This document shows, one piece after another, positions 1 through 8,743 of a stretch of DNA of 64,000 nt (position 1 is its first letter; every line of letters begins with the position of its first letter). The notes under the pieces were generated by a model, which saw only the letters and a list, made by a program, of their open reading frames with translations, had not been told where the DNA came from and searched no databases. The DNA lies in assembly GCA_019426215.1 (NCBI GenBank), contig CM033396.1, positions 24,505,101-24,569,100 of the forward strand, read 5' to 3'. This DNA comes from Buddleja alternifolia. Lineage: Eukaryota; Streptophyta; Magnoliopsida; Lamiales; Scrophulariaceae. A program made the position numbers and the translations under genes.

Positions 1-1
1 A

Positions 2-136
2 AATAAGCTAAAACAATTAGAAATTGAAACTAAGAAAACTCTAAGCCAAGTAATAGAAAAAATAAATAAACTTGAAGATCAAAACTTAGAAACAAGTAAA
101 ACGCTAAAAAATATAGAACGAATAGTTAGTGGATGA
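2..136 (+). CDS. C-terminal tail of upstream EPRV ORF, coiled coil (partial)
   Basis: The window opens inside an ORF read from base 2 that ends at TGA 134-136. The 44 visible residues are rich in K, E, L, I and N with heptad-like spacing of leucine and isoleucine, so the end of the protein is probably a coiled coil. Small coiled-coil proteins such as the virion-associated proteins occur at this place in several caulimovirid genera, but I see no diagnostic motif and do not assign a function. Its stop overlaps the next start in an ATGA arrangement (133-136), which suggests polycistronic translation by coupling or reinitiation. The start lies outside the window. Confidence 0.6.
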   Translation, partial: NKLKQLEIETKKTLSQVIEKINKLEDQNLETSKTLKNIERIVSG

Positions 137-2871
137 ATAATATAGAAAATAGATTAGAATATAAAAGAACCATTGAATTAGCAAATAAATATCTATCTAC
201 CGAAGAAGGATTTACTACCTATCAAGGAACTAGTAATTCAGATAAATTATATCCTAAACTTTGGAATATTCAATTCGCTTTAATTCTACAAATATTCGAA
301 AGGCTAGATAAATTAGAAAATAAGTTAGAAAAATTAAGTACTAAAATAGACACAGTATCTCAAGTGATTAAAGGAGATTTACAAGATAGTATAGAAGAAA
401 GATTATCAAATTTAGCACTAGAAGAATCTGAAAAACCTAAAAAAGAACCTAAAAAATATATATATTGGAAAAAAATGATGAGATCATTTAGTGGTACTAG
501 TAGAACTATAAGTGAATCAAGTAATAAAGAAAAAGAGAAAGGAAAAATAAGTAATACTTTCACTAAACGAATGTTTAGAGGATCAGGAAGTCAAAGCTCA
601 GCTAGAGAAGTAGAATTAGAAGAGATAATAGACGTAGAAGAAAATCTTAATTTATATAATAACAAGGGAATAGATAAGTTAAAACCTAAAACATTATACA
701 AAGTAGGAAAAATGGATTTTAACACACATTTAATCAAGAAATTTAAAGAAAAAGAAGTAAAAGTTACAACAAATGCTGAAAATATAAGCTTAGTTAGCCC
801 GGAATGTATAAAACAATTAAAACAATTAAAGCAAAAGTATATACATTTAGGATTAATTATTGTAGGAATAAAAGGATTAACTAGAAAAGGAACCGGTGGA
901 AAGGTTTTAGTTTTATTATTAGATAAGAGTTGGTCTGATGCTAGGAGAGCAGTATTTGCTAGTATGAAAATAGATATGACTAATAATGTAGGAATATTTT
1001 ATGTAGCTCCGAACATGATGAAAAGTATTAAAGATATTAATAAAATTACGATAGGATTACAAACTAGAGGATATGAAACATATGATGGTAACAACTTAGT
1101 AGTTTCTATAGCATTTTTAGGAAGAGTAACCAATAATAGTTTTCCTCAATATAAAATTAATATAGATGGGATAATAGATGGATTAGCCTCAGTAGGAGTA
1201 AAAATGATTAAACCTTTAAATATAGATAATAACGATTTAAATGGAGAAGAATGGGAATTAACCAAGCATTTAGAGGAAAATGAGACTGTCAAAGTTCCAG
1301 GAGAAAGTGTAATGTATACAAACAGTAGAGGTCAAACTTCTATTAGATTCCTTAATTACCAAAAACAAAATCCCAAAGAAAATTTAGAAGATCTAGAAGA
1401 AGAAACTGATAATGAAACTGAAACAAGTTACATGAATATTATAGAAGAAGAAGTTAGAATAACTAGCAAATTTGCTAATTGGGAAATATTATCTAATATA
1501 GAAAGCGAAGAAGATGAAGAGGAAAAAAATATAGAAGAAATAGATGAAGAGATTAGACAATTAGAAAGTCAGCTCAAAAATGATTATAGACCAAAAAATA
1601 TGGAAGAAATATTAAGAAAAAATTTTGAGATAAATAATTTAAGAGAATTAGTAGATGAAATGTATTTTGAAGCAATGAATCTAGATATCAATTTAGAGTC
1701 AGCCGAAGAAGAATTTAAACAATATTATAATATTGATTTAGTTGATGATATATGTTCAGGAAAAATAGAATTTGAAAAGTTCTTTAAAAATAAAGAGAAA
1801 GGTAATAACGAAGTAGCTTTTATGGCAGATAGTCAAGCAAGTACTAGTAGTAATATAGGAATAAGAACTAGAGTAGAACCAGATTATAGTGAAGTTCCAG
1901 CTAGAAATGTAGAAATGAGTGGTAGACCAGAATGGAAAAGTCCCACATATGAATATGGATCAACCCAGCCAAATAAATATATAGGATCAAGACAACCCAT
2001 AGGAAAAACCATGAGTGGAACCATGTTAGTAATTGAATTAGGAAGTCCACAAATGTGGCCAGAAGAAATAAATATATGGGAACAATGTGTAGTAAGACAT
2101 TGGGAAATAAATAAAAAAGCAGATATGGATATGTTTAATTTTTTAGAAACCTGTTTAGGACCTACAGCATTATCTATCTGGCAAAGCAAGAAGAAGAAAG
2201 ATCCTAATAGAATTAATGAAATAAAGGCCTTAGGAAATAATCCTTATAATTTTACTAGTTTTATTAGAACATTAATAATAGGTATAGATCCAGGAAGAGA
2301 AAATACATTCATACAAGATACAGCACTTAGAAACCTAGAACAACTCACTATAACAGATATGAAATATATTATACCTTTTAGTCAAGATTTTACAAGATTA
2401 ATAGGAGAAGCTAATAAAGCATTTGATGAAGAATTATGTAATAGGTATTTTACGAAATTCCCACAAGATTTAGGAAAAAGAATACATGAAGAATGGATAA
2501 AAATTAATGGCAATCTTACAGGATTAGGTATAGGACCTAGAGTACAATATACTTTCTTTAAACTTCAGGAATGGTGTAAAGAAGAATTTATTAGAGAACA
2601 AATTAGAAAGCAATCTTATGAATTTTGTCGAAAAGCTATATACACCCCACAACAATATGGACAGAAGAATTACTTTAAGCCAAAACGCAAAATATTAAAA
2701 AAATCAAATAAACCAAAATCTAGTTTTAGACAATATAGGCAAGGAAGAAAGCCCCCTAATTATGTTAAAAAGCCATCAACAAGAAAATGCACATGTTATA
2801 TTTGTGGAGATCCTAAACATTTAGCTAATAGATGTCCGAAAAGACAATTTAATATGGAAAGAGCAGCCTAG
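133..2871 (+). CDS. EPRV movement protein-coat protein polyprotein (C-terminus frameshifted)
   Basis: 912 residues. Residues about 45-75 form a charged leucine-rich coiled coil. Residues about 180-400 read as a 30K-superfamily movement domain, which moves virus through plasmodesmata. Residues about 425-570 are very acidic. The rest is the coat region, closed by a basic stretch and the zinc knuckle C888-X2-C891-X4-H896-X4-C901 (nt 2794-2835), the CCHC RNA-binding signature of caulimovirid capsid proteins. The start is the ATG overlapping the previous stop; no earlier in-frame ATG is visible. The ORF ends six residues after the stretch that follows the knuckle, but the acidic tail expected there continues in another frame from about 2860, so the present stop is probably secondary. 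Family is secure; internal domain borders are rough. Confidence 0.85.
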   Translation: MNNIENRLEYKRTIELANKYLSTEEGFTTYQGTSNSDKLYPKLWNIQFALILQIFERLDKLENKLEKLSTKIDTVSQVIKGDLQDSIEERLSNLALEESEKPKKEPKKYIYWKKMMRSFSGTSRTISESSNKEKEKGKISNTFTKRMFRGSGSQSSAREVELEEIIDVEENLNLYNNKGIDKLKPKTLYKVGKMDFNTHLIKKFKEKEVKVTTNAENISLVSPECIKQLKQLKQKYIHLGLIIVGIKGLTRKGTGGKVLVLLLDKSWSDARRAVFASMKIDMTNNVGIFYVAPNMMKSIKDINKITIGLQTRGYETYDGNNLVVSIAFLGRVTNNSFPQYKINIDGIIDGLASVGVKMIKPLNIDNNDLNGEEWELTKHLEENETVKVPGESVMYTNSRGQTSIRFLNYQKQNPKENLEDLEEETDNETETSYMNIIEEEVRITSKFANWEILSNIESEEDEEEKNIEEIDEEIRQLESQLKNDYRPKNMEEILRKNFEINNLRELVDEMYFEAMNLDINLESAEEEFKQYYNIDLVDDICSGKIEFEKFFKNKEKGNNEVAFMADSQASTSSNIGIRTRVEPDYSEVPARNVEMSGRPEWKSPTYEYGSTQPNKYIGSRQPIGKTMSGTMLVIELGSPQMWPEEINIWEQCVVRHWEINKKADMDMFNFLETCLGPTALSIWQSKKKKDPNRINEIKALGNNPYNFTSFIRTLIIGIDPGRENTFIQDTALRNLEQLTITDMKYIIPFSQDFTRLIGEANKAFDEELCNRYFTKFPQDLGKRIHEEWIKINGNLTGLGIGPRVQYTFFKLQEWCKEEFIREQIRKQSYEFCRKAIYTPQQYGQKNYFKPKRKILKKSNKPKSSFRQYRQGRKPPNYVKKPSTRKCTCYICGDPKHLANRCPKRQFNMERAA

Positions 2872-3335
2872 CAGAACAATTAGATGAAGACGTAGTAAGT
2901 ATAGATGGTAATGAAAGTGATAATGAAAGCATATTTAGTATAGTAAGTGAAGAAGGACCAGAAATTCCTAATATAATAGAATATACCTATATGAATAATT
3001 CATGTGAACATAAATATATAAATGGAAAAGGAACTATAAGTGTAGCCTGTAGTATTTGTAGATTATATCCTGATATGCATTTAAGATATCAATGCAATAT
3101 ATGTTTTGACGAGATTTGTTTTATTTGTGCTAAAGACGCATATAATATAGAAACAGATGTATCGCCTAAACCTAGTAAAAAACTAGAATCTATAGAAGTT
3201 CTAAGCCATAAAATAGAGAATTTAGATTTAAGAATACAATTAATAGAATTAAAAATAAAAAATAATGAAAACCTAAATAGTCATCAAAATAAAGGAAAGG
3301 GTGTCTTAATAGAAGAACTTGATGAAATTAACTAA
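2859..3335 (+). pseudogene. EPRV coat acidic tail and badnavirus-type cysteine-rich domain
   Basis: Frame offset from the coat ORF, open from about 2859 to TAA 3333-3335; the first ATG is at 2991. The part before that ATG encodes an acidic, serine-rich stretch of the kind that follows the zinc knuckle in caulimovirid capsid proteins, so this looks like the displaced continuation of the 133-2871 ORF. Downstream is a clean C-X2-C-X11-C-X2-C-X4-C-X2-C pattern at nt 3048-3128. That is the second cysteine motif described for badna- and tungroviruses, presumed to bind zinc or nucleic acid. It is followed by a leucine/isoleucine-rich helix-forming segment. The same frame stays open after the TAA into the protease, so all these parts may once have formed one polyprotein. 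Confidence 0.7.
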
Positions 3336-5456
3336 CAATTAGAAGAAACTCATTTACAAAATACAGCGTATGAACCCCAACTACAAGTACCCTATACTAG
3401 TAGTCTAATACTTTTAGATTGTCGAATATGGTGTAATCAAGAAAAATATATTGAAACTAAAGCCATTTTAGATACAGGAAGTACAAAAAGCATGCTTAGC
3501 GCTAGTCTTGTGCCGAAAGAATTTGTAACACAATTAAGTTATACTGTTACTAGTAGAACTGCAGAAAATAGATTAATGAGAATAACAAAAGAGTTAATTA
3601 ACATAGGAATACAATTTAAAGATTTTTCAGGAAATTATAGTAGCAAATATACATTAGGACAAGTCCTTATAGCACCAGAAACCATAAATAGCCACGAATT
3701 CCTTTTAGGGTTAAACTTCATTTGTGCATTAAATGGTAGTATTTTAATAGGAAAAAATTATATTACTATTAGCAAACATAATTATACTTTTCCAACTAAT
3801 CGATACATTAAACAATCAGAGTTGACTGCGAAGCGTGGTGGACATGGTAATAATGAACTCGATTTTTTCAAAGAATTAGAACAAAATAATATAGAACCTG
3901 AAACTATAGATATCCTATTAGATGAAGAAATTAGAGATATAGGAAAGGGATTAGAAGTTTTAAACCTAGAAAATGAAAGAATTTTGCATAAATTAGAAAT
4001 GTTAGGATTTATAGGAGATGATTTAGCTAAAAACAAAGTAAACTATACTTTTAAACTAAACATATTAAACCCAGATATAGTGATAAGAACAGCAGCTATA
4101 GAATATACTCCTGAAAATATAAAAGAATTCAAAACACAAATAAAAGAAATGTTGGAAATCGGTGTTATAAGAAGAAGTGATAGTCCTCATAGATCAGCAG
4201 CCTTTATAGTAAGAAATAATGCAGAAATAAAAAGAGGAAAACCTAGAATAGTATATAATTATAAGAGACTTAATGATAATACAGAAGATGATGCTTATAG
4301 AATACCTAATAAAGATGAGTTAATTAATCTTATACAAAATAAAAAGATATTCTCAAAATTTGATTTAAAAAGCGGATATAATCAAATTAAAATGGTAGAA
4401 GAAGACAAAAAATGGACAGCTTTCAGCTGTAGTGAAGGACATTTCGAGTGGAATGTTCTAACTTTTGGTTTAAAAAATGCTCCAGCAATATTTCAAAGAT
4501 TTATGGATAGTATATTTAAACATTTAGATTTCTGTTTAGTATATATAGATGACATTTTAGTAGCTTCTGAAACTTTTAAGCAACATCAAGATCATTTAAA
4601 ACAAGTGTTTAATTTAATAGAAGAAAACGGAATAGTAGTATCTAAAAAGAAAATGGAACTTTTTAAGAGAAAAATAAGCTTTTTAGGTTTAGAAATAGGA
4701 AACGGACAAATTAAATTACAACCTCATATAGCTCAAAAAATTCTAGATTTCCCAGATAAATTAGAAAACTTAAAACAAATACAAGCGTTTTTAGGAATAT
4801 TAAACTACTCTAGAAAATTTATTCCTAAACTTAGTAAATTAGTCGGACCATTATATAAGAAAACAGGAAAATCAGGTCAAAGACATTTTAATCAGGAAGA
4901 TATTAACTTAGTCAGAAAAATTAAAGAAGTTGTTAAAGATTTAAAACCTTTAGAATTACCTTTAAGTACTGATTATGTCATAATAGAAGTAGATAGCTCT
5001 ATAGAAGGATGGGGAGCAATATTAAAATGTAAACCTCATAAATTTTCTCCAAAAAATGAAGAAAAAATATCAGCTTATTCCAGTGGTAATTTTAATAAAA
5101 CAAGAAGTAATTGGACTAGCCTAGATTATGAAATAGCAGGGATAGTTAAAGCAATAGACCATTTTAGACTATATTTAAATAAACCTTTTACCATTAGAAC
5201 GGATTGTGAAGCTGTAGTTAGATTTATAAAAAACGAAAATTCTAGAAAACAAAATAATAAAAGATGGTTAAATTTTAGAAATGCAATAGAAGGTAACGGA
5301 TATAAAGTAGATTTTGAACATATTAAAGGATCAAACAATAGCATAGCAGATTTATTAAGCAGGCAATTAACTTTAATTTTGGGAAACAGATCATGGCTTC
5401 CAACGACCAAGACAACCAACAAACAAGACCTCCCTCTGCAACTTACAACCAAATAG
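3336..5456 (+). CDS. EPRV aspartic protease-reverse transcriptase-RNase H
   Basis: The reading frame is open from just after the TAA at 3333-3335; the first ATG is 3492. The protease active-site triad with following residues, DTGST, lies at nt 3471-3485, upstream of that ATG, so translation from 3492 alone would remove the catalytic aspartate. Counting from 3492, RT spans about residues 190-390 with the catalytic YIDD box at 351-354 (nt 4542-4553). RNase H follows at about 490-640, with visible acidic positions in VDSS, DYEIAG, RTDCEA and SIADLL. This enzyme set processes the polyprotein and copies pregenomic RNA to DNA in the cytoplasm. The core motifs look intact. It ends 64 nt inside the next ORF, in another frame. 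Confidence 0.9.
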   Translation, partial: QLEETHLQNTAYEPQLQVPYTSSLILLDCRIWCNQEKYIETKAILDTGSTKSMLSASLVPKEFVTQLSYTVTSRTAENRLMRITKELINIGIQFKDFSGNYSSKYTLGQVLIAPETINSHEFLLGLNFICALNGSILIGKNYITISKHNYTFPTNRYIKQSELTAKRGGHGNNELDFFKELEQNNIEPETIDILLDEEIRDIGKGLEVLNLENERILHKLEMLGFIGDDLAKNKVNYTFKLNILNPDIVIRTAAIEYTPENIKEFKTQIKEMLEIGVIRRSDSPHRSAAFIVRNNAEIKRGKPRIVYNYKRLNDNTEDDAYRIPNKDELINLIQNKKIFSKFDLKSGYNQIKMVEEDKKWTAFSCSEGHFEWNVLTFGLKNAPAIFQRFMDSIFKHLDFCLVYIDDILVASETFKQHQDHLKQVFNLIEENGIVVSKKKMELFKRKISFLGLEIGNGQIKLQPHIAQKILDFPDKLENLKQIQAFLGILNYSRKFIPKLSKLVGPLYKKTGKSGQRHFNQEDINLVRKIKEVVKDLKPLELPLSTDYVIIEVDSSIEGWGAILKCKPHKFSPKNEEKISAYSSGNFNKTRSNWTSLDYEIAGIVKAIDHFRLYLNKPFTIRTDCEAVVRFIKNENSRKQNNKRWLNFRNAIEGNGYKVDFEHIKGSNNSIADLLSRQLTLILGNRSWLPTTKTTNKQDLPLQLTTK

Positions 5457-5749
5457 TCCGAAGACCAGCTTTCAGGCCTAATTTTCAACAAACTAGCCAG
5501 AATAGACCAGCATTCACAATAGAAACTCAGTTATTTAATCCAGCCACTCAAAAAGTTTTTAAAACCTTTGGCAAAATAGCACTTCCAGTTAGACATAATT
5601 TCAAGCTCCCAAAAGATACCCCTCATATAACTGAAGAACAGAGTATCTTACTCAATGCTCTATGGGAAGCTCATCCTTCAGTCGGCAAATTAACAGCATT
5701 AAATGCATTATGTTTTTATTTCGAAAAAGAAAACAAAATTTTCCAATAG
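5393..5749 (+). pseudogene. EPRV transactivator/inclusion-body-like protein, N-terminal part
   Basis: 118 codons overlapping the end of the RT ORF by 64 nt. The first 45 residues are rich in Q, N, P and R and probably disordered, followed by a folded segment. A separate ORF after RT is where caulimo-, solendo- and cavemoviruses encode the transactivator/viroplasmin, which allows reinitiation on polycistronic RNA and forms viroplasms. The frame ends at TAG just after an A/T-rich run (about 5725-5745). The matching continuation starts one frame earlier, consistent with loss of one base there. The assignment rests on position, the coherent continuation and general resemblance, not on a single decisive motif. 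Confidence 0.65.
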
Positions 5750-7014
5750 AAGAAGCAGCAGTTTATCTTGTTATTAGAGGAGATCCAGTGGGAATCTTTG
5801 AAGATTATCAACGAGCAATACAAAGCATTCAGAAGGTAGCAAAGGGATACTTGGAGCCCTTTAAACATTTTCATGAAGCAGTAACAGCAGCAAGAAGAAT
5901 TTTAGGCCCAAATTTTTACATACAGCCTAATTCCGAAAATGCAAAGCCCAACATACTTTCAAAGGGAAAGAAACCCATAAACCCAGATGTAGAAGCACTC
6001 GAAGATGACTTAGAGACTATAACTAAACAGTTTACCAACCTTAACAAATTTTATCAAGACCTTTTAGCCCAGCATCAAAAGTTATCAGCCCATGTAATAA
6101 ACCCCAGACAAAATGATGTTCCTAAGGAGATCAAAAATAAATCCTACCAATTTTTGTCTGTTCGAACTTTTTTTAACCCTTGCCAAACAGTTCTAGCTTT
6201 ACCTGAAGAAATTCAGAGTATCATTTGGCAAAAAGCAGAAGATAGCTTTTACAAAAGAATGTTAAAAGTAGCCCAAATTATTATCAATCAGCAGATAGAA
6301 GGAATAATTTCAAAGACTCGCCTACTACAATGGAAGGGAGAACCTATTCGCCACGAAGGATCATTAAAATTCTACACCCTAAAATATTTTTCATGGCCTA
6401 ATGTTCATATAGATGCATCAGTTTTTAGAGAAGGATGGATAGATGAAGAATTTATCAGCGTTCAAAGGTTATTAGACTATGGTTTCATAGCCAAAATATT
6501 TGTATCAGATCCAGTACAAGTGACTCATATAGGTCGACATATTTCAGACGCTGTCAATTTTATATTCGAGCAACAAGCAGCAGAAAGTCTCAAGCTTGAC
6601 GTAGCATCTCTACCTCCAATTTGGAACTCTACAGGAATAGAAATAGGACATTCATTCTTTTCGATAACAGAAAATTATGAAAAATGGGAACCAATGTCAA
6701 CATTGTGGAATTGTCCTGAAGCCATAAATCCTTTAGCCAATATAGAAGAGCTCAAATTAGCTTTGGAAATACGAAGGAAAACGCAGCGACAGTATATGAT
6801 GCCCAATTCAGATTCAGACCTCAAGCTTATTTTCCAGGCAATTCATCATAGCATATTTATTCCTGCCAAGAACAGATGCAAGATTCGCCTTACTACTCTA
6901 GGAAAAAGAGCAATGACAAGTGTAGAATACCCACCAAGATATAATCCTGATATGTATAATCCGGATTCAGAATATAATCCAGATCTAGAAGGAACCAGTC
7001 GAGAAACATACTAG
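5737..7014 (+). pseudogene. EPRV transactivator/inclusion-body-like protein, main part
   Basis: About 425 codons in the frame that continues the 5393-5749 ORF. Visible parts: a helical region (about first 75 codons), a coiled-coil-like stretch (about codons 85-125), a globular core rich in W, F and Y, and a C-terminal tail with a short P/Y/N repeat (PPRYNPD, MYNPD, EYNPD) near nt 6930-6985. Size and place fit the transactivator/inclusion-body protein of caulimovirids with monocistronic downstream ORFs. Badnaviruses lack such a gene, which makes its presence together with the badnavirus-type cysteine motif unusual. Apart from the upstream frame break the ORF is intact. Function is inferred from family position. 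Confidence 0.65.
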
Positions 7015-7359
7015 AAGACAAAAGCTTCAACAGTTCAGCAATAATGTTTAGCAGCACCAATAATTCAGCTACAAGACAAACTTCAAGAGACAACATTCAA
7101 AGATTCAGCAAAATAATGCATCTCCCAGACAAAAGCCATAAATGTATCAGCAGCAAGGACAATAATTTGCAGCAATAATTCAGCTATCAAACAAGGCACT
7201 GAATTCAAAGCAACAATCTTTAATAATTTCAGCAACTTTTGTACTGTTCACTATTGCCACCTATGTACTTTTTTACTATTAAGATACTGTTTGTAATAAT
7301 GGCAGTTCGGATGCCAAATCTCTCTTCAAATTGTTGTAATTTCTTTCATGTCCGAGGCC

Positions 7360-7366
7360 TATATAA
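7360..7366 (+). promoter_or_regulatory. EPRV TATA box (TATATAA)
   Basis: TATATAA followed by GGACC, about 350 nt after the last viral ORF and about 95 nt before a poly(A) signal. In pararetroviruses the terminally redundant genomic RNA starts shortly after this TATA box and ends after the nearby AATAAA, which is the spacing seen here. Transcription would be expected to begin around 7390-7395. Confidence 0.75.
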
Positions 7367-7455
7367 GGACCTCATTACTCATATTGTAAACTCGCACCTT
7401 GACATTCTCCAACCCACACTTCTTGGTTGCTAGAGAATCTCTCATCTTTTCTTGT

Positions 7456-7461
7456 AATAAA
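7456..7461 (+). terminator. EPRV polyadenylation signal (AATAAA)
   Basis: AATAAA about 90 nt after the TATA box. In caulimovirids the signal lies inside the terminal repeat of the pregenomic RNA, bypassed near the 5' end and used at the 3' end. T-rich and GT-rich sequence follows (7466-7500), as expected for a plant 3' end element. Confidence 0.65.
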
Positions 7462-7797
7462 ATATCTTCTTTGTGTGCAATAATATCTTGTAAGTTTTTA
7501 TATGTTTTATAATGCATAGTGAGTAAACTCCCCCAGGGACGGGATTCCCCCACTATTTAAAAATGTTATAACTCTCTCATGGTCAAAAAATACCAAAAAC
7601 ATTAAAAAATGCTCAAAATGATGATGAACAGTAGTAACATTCTACTGTTTCATCTTCTCAAAAATATGTTTTCGCTGTACAAATTATTGTTTTCAATAAT
7701 ATCTGATACTGCTTTGGGAAGATTTTGTTTACCGTCTCGGTGTTACTGGTCGGGAGACAAAATGTGCGGGATAATTCCCCCCAGTGTGCAAGCAAAA

Positions 7798-7809
7798 TGG
7801 TATCAGAGC
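7798..7809 (+). promoter_or_regulatory. EPRV primer binding site, tRNA-iMet (TGGTATCAGAGC)
   Basis: TGGTATCAGAGC, complementary to the 3' end of plant initiator tRNA-Met, the primer site that marks position 1 of caulimovirid genomes. It lies downstream of the promoter/poly(A) unit as expected in a circular genome map read past its origin. The match to tRNA stops after 12 bases (CTTGAG follows). The ~88 bp starting here recur on the minus strand at 54.6 kb. Confidence 0.85.
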
Positions 7810-8150
7810 TTGAGTATTCTGAGTATGCTCTGTGGTCGCAGTTTATCTGATCTTCCACATCAGAAAGGTTTTCTCGAGCTATTTATCAAAACAAGGTTAT
7901 TGAGTTTTAAATCTGTAAAATGAATTAAGTTTATATTTTAATTTCAAAAGAGTAAGATAGGTACTTCATTTCTGTCCAACATAAGTCTTCGTTGATGAAG
8001 CAATCGGATTCTCGAAGCAACCCTCTTACTTGAGAATGATAAAATATGAGTCTTAATTCATAATCTAAAAAGTGAACAGTAATCTTATTTATTTTCTGTA
8101 TTTATTTTGTTAATAACTCTTAATTTATGTAATTATTTTAATTAATGACG
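7810..8150 (+). other. EPRV leader remnant and right junction zone
   Basis: Non-coding, A/T-rich, with short self-complementary stretches such as CTTCGTTGATGAAG at 7987-8000. The viral leader should sit here, before the ORF whose tail opens the window. No sharp junction to host DNA can be seen. Confidence 0.4.
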
Positions 8151-8518
8151 TTTTTCATATATTAGGGACTAAATAAACCAGATTTAAATATTAAAGGACC
8201 AAAGGAACTATTTTAAGAATAAGGGACTTGATTTGTAAATTCTTAAAGATGCAACAGTATAAAGGAGTGACAAAGGTGTTACTATTCAGGGATAATTTGG
8301 ACATTTTCCACCTATTTAGCCGCAAAAAATAAATGAAAAAGAAAATCAGACATAAAGGGTCCAATATTGCAACCCCTCTGCAATTGAGGTCTAAAATTGC
8401 TATCGTCCCAGTTTAAGGGGGACAAAATGTATTCCACGGTAAAGAAAAGAAAAAGGACTGAAGGTCCTTTTATCTAGAAACGGTAACTAACACCTCAAAC
8501 CTCATTTCTTCCTATTTG
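8151..8518. other. Non-coding stretch, no gene seen
   Basis: Purine-rich sequence with several phrases of the type GGGACTAAA and GGACCAAA, which are common inside Mutator-like foldback elements, but no inverted partner is visible. No ORF or RNA gene supported. Confidence 0.4.
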
Positions 8519-8743
8519 TTAAATCGAAATGATAACCAAGCCTCTTAGTTCAGTGGTATAAGGTTACCACTGAGAGAACTTGGGGTCGATCTGGTGTGCT
8601 CCCAGGATCGATTCCCAGCATTGTCAAAATAATGTTTGGCCAGCTGCAACCACGCACCGCGAGCGGGGATTACTCGAGGTGCGCGCAAGTTGACCCGGAC
8701 ACCCCGTGGGAAAACAAAAAAAAAATTAAATCGAAATGATAAC
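8519..8743 (+). mobile_element. tRNA-derived SINE with perfect 18-bp target duplications
   Basis: The body (8537-8725) starts with a tRNA-like head: an A-box-like element around 8547-8557 and the B box GGATCGATTCCC at 8605-8616. It continues with a GC-rich body and ends in an A-rich tail (8711-8725). It is flanked by identical 18-bp direct repeats, TTAAATCGAAATGATAAC, at 8519-8536 and 8726-8743. Head, tail and duplications together are diagnostic of L1-type retrotransposition of a Pol III transcript. The undamaged duplications point to a fairly recent insertion. Confidence 0.9.

Larger units (their letters stand above)
1..7960 (+). mobile_element. Endogenous pararetrovirus (Caulimoviridae), left end outside window
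   Basis: A near genome-length caulimovirid insertion in sense orientation. Order seen: coiled-coil ORF tail, movement plus coat ORF, cysteine-rich segment, aspartic protease, RT-RNase H, transactivator-like ORF, TATA box, poly(A) signal, tRNA-Met primer site, leader. No integrase domain and no LTRs are visible, as expected for pararetroviruses, which enter host DNA without an integrase. The coding strand is very A-rich, unlike the elements downstream. Fused movement-coat proteins and a separate downstream transactivator recall solendo- and cavemoviruses, but the badnavirus-type cysteine motif does not fit neatly, so I leave the genus open. The right boundary is approximate: sequence stops looking like viral leader somewhere between 7900 and 8150. 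Lesions: apparent one-base losses near 2860 and 5740, and an in-frame TAA at 3333-3335. Confidence 0.9.

Noticed and set aside
3492..5456. ATG 3492 as the true start of the EPRV RT protein
   Set aside because: It would cut off the protease active site encoded in the same open frame upstream (3471-3485), so it is only the first ATG, not a convincing start.
8537..8625. tRNA-like sequence with A and B boxes
   Set aside because: Has an A-rich tail and flanking duplications and no full cloverleaf; it is the head of a SINE, not a tRNA gene. The same applies at 30.8 and 49.1 kb.
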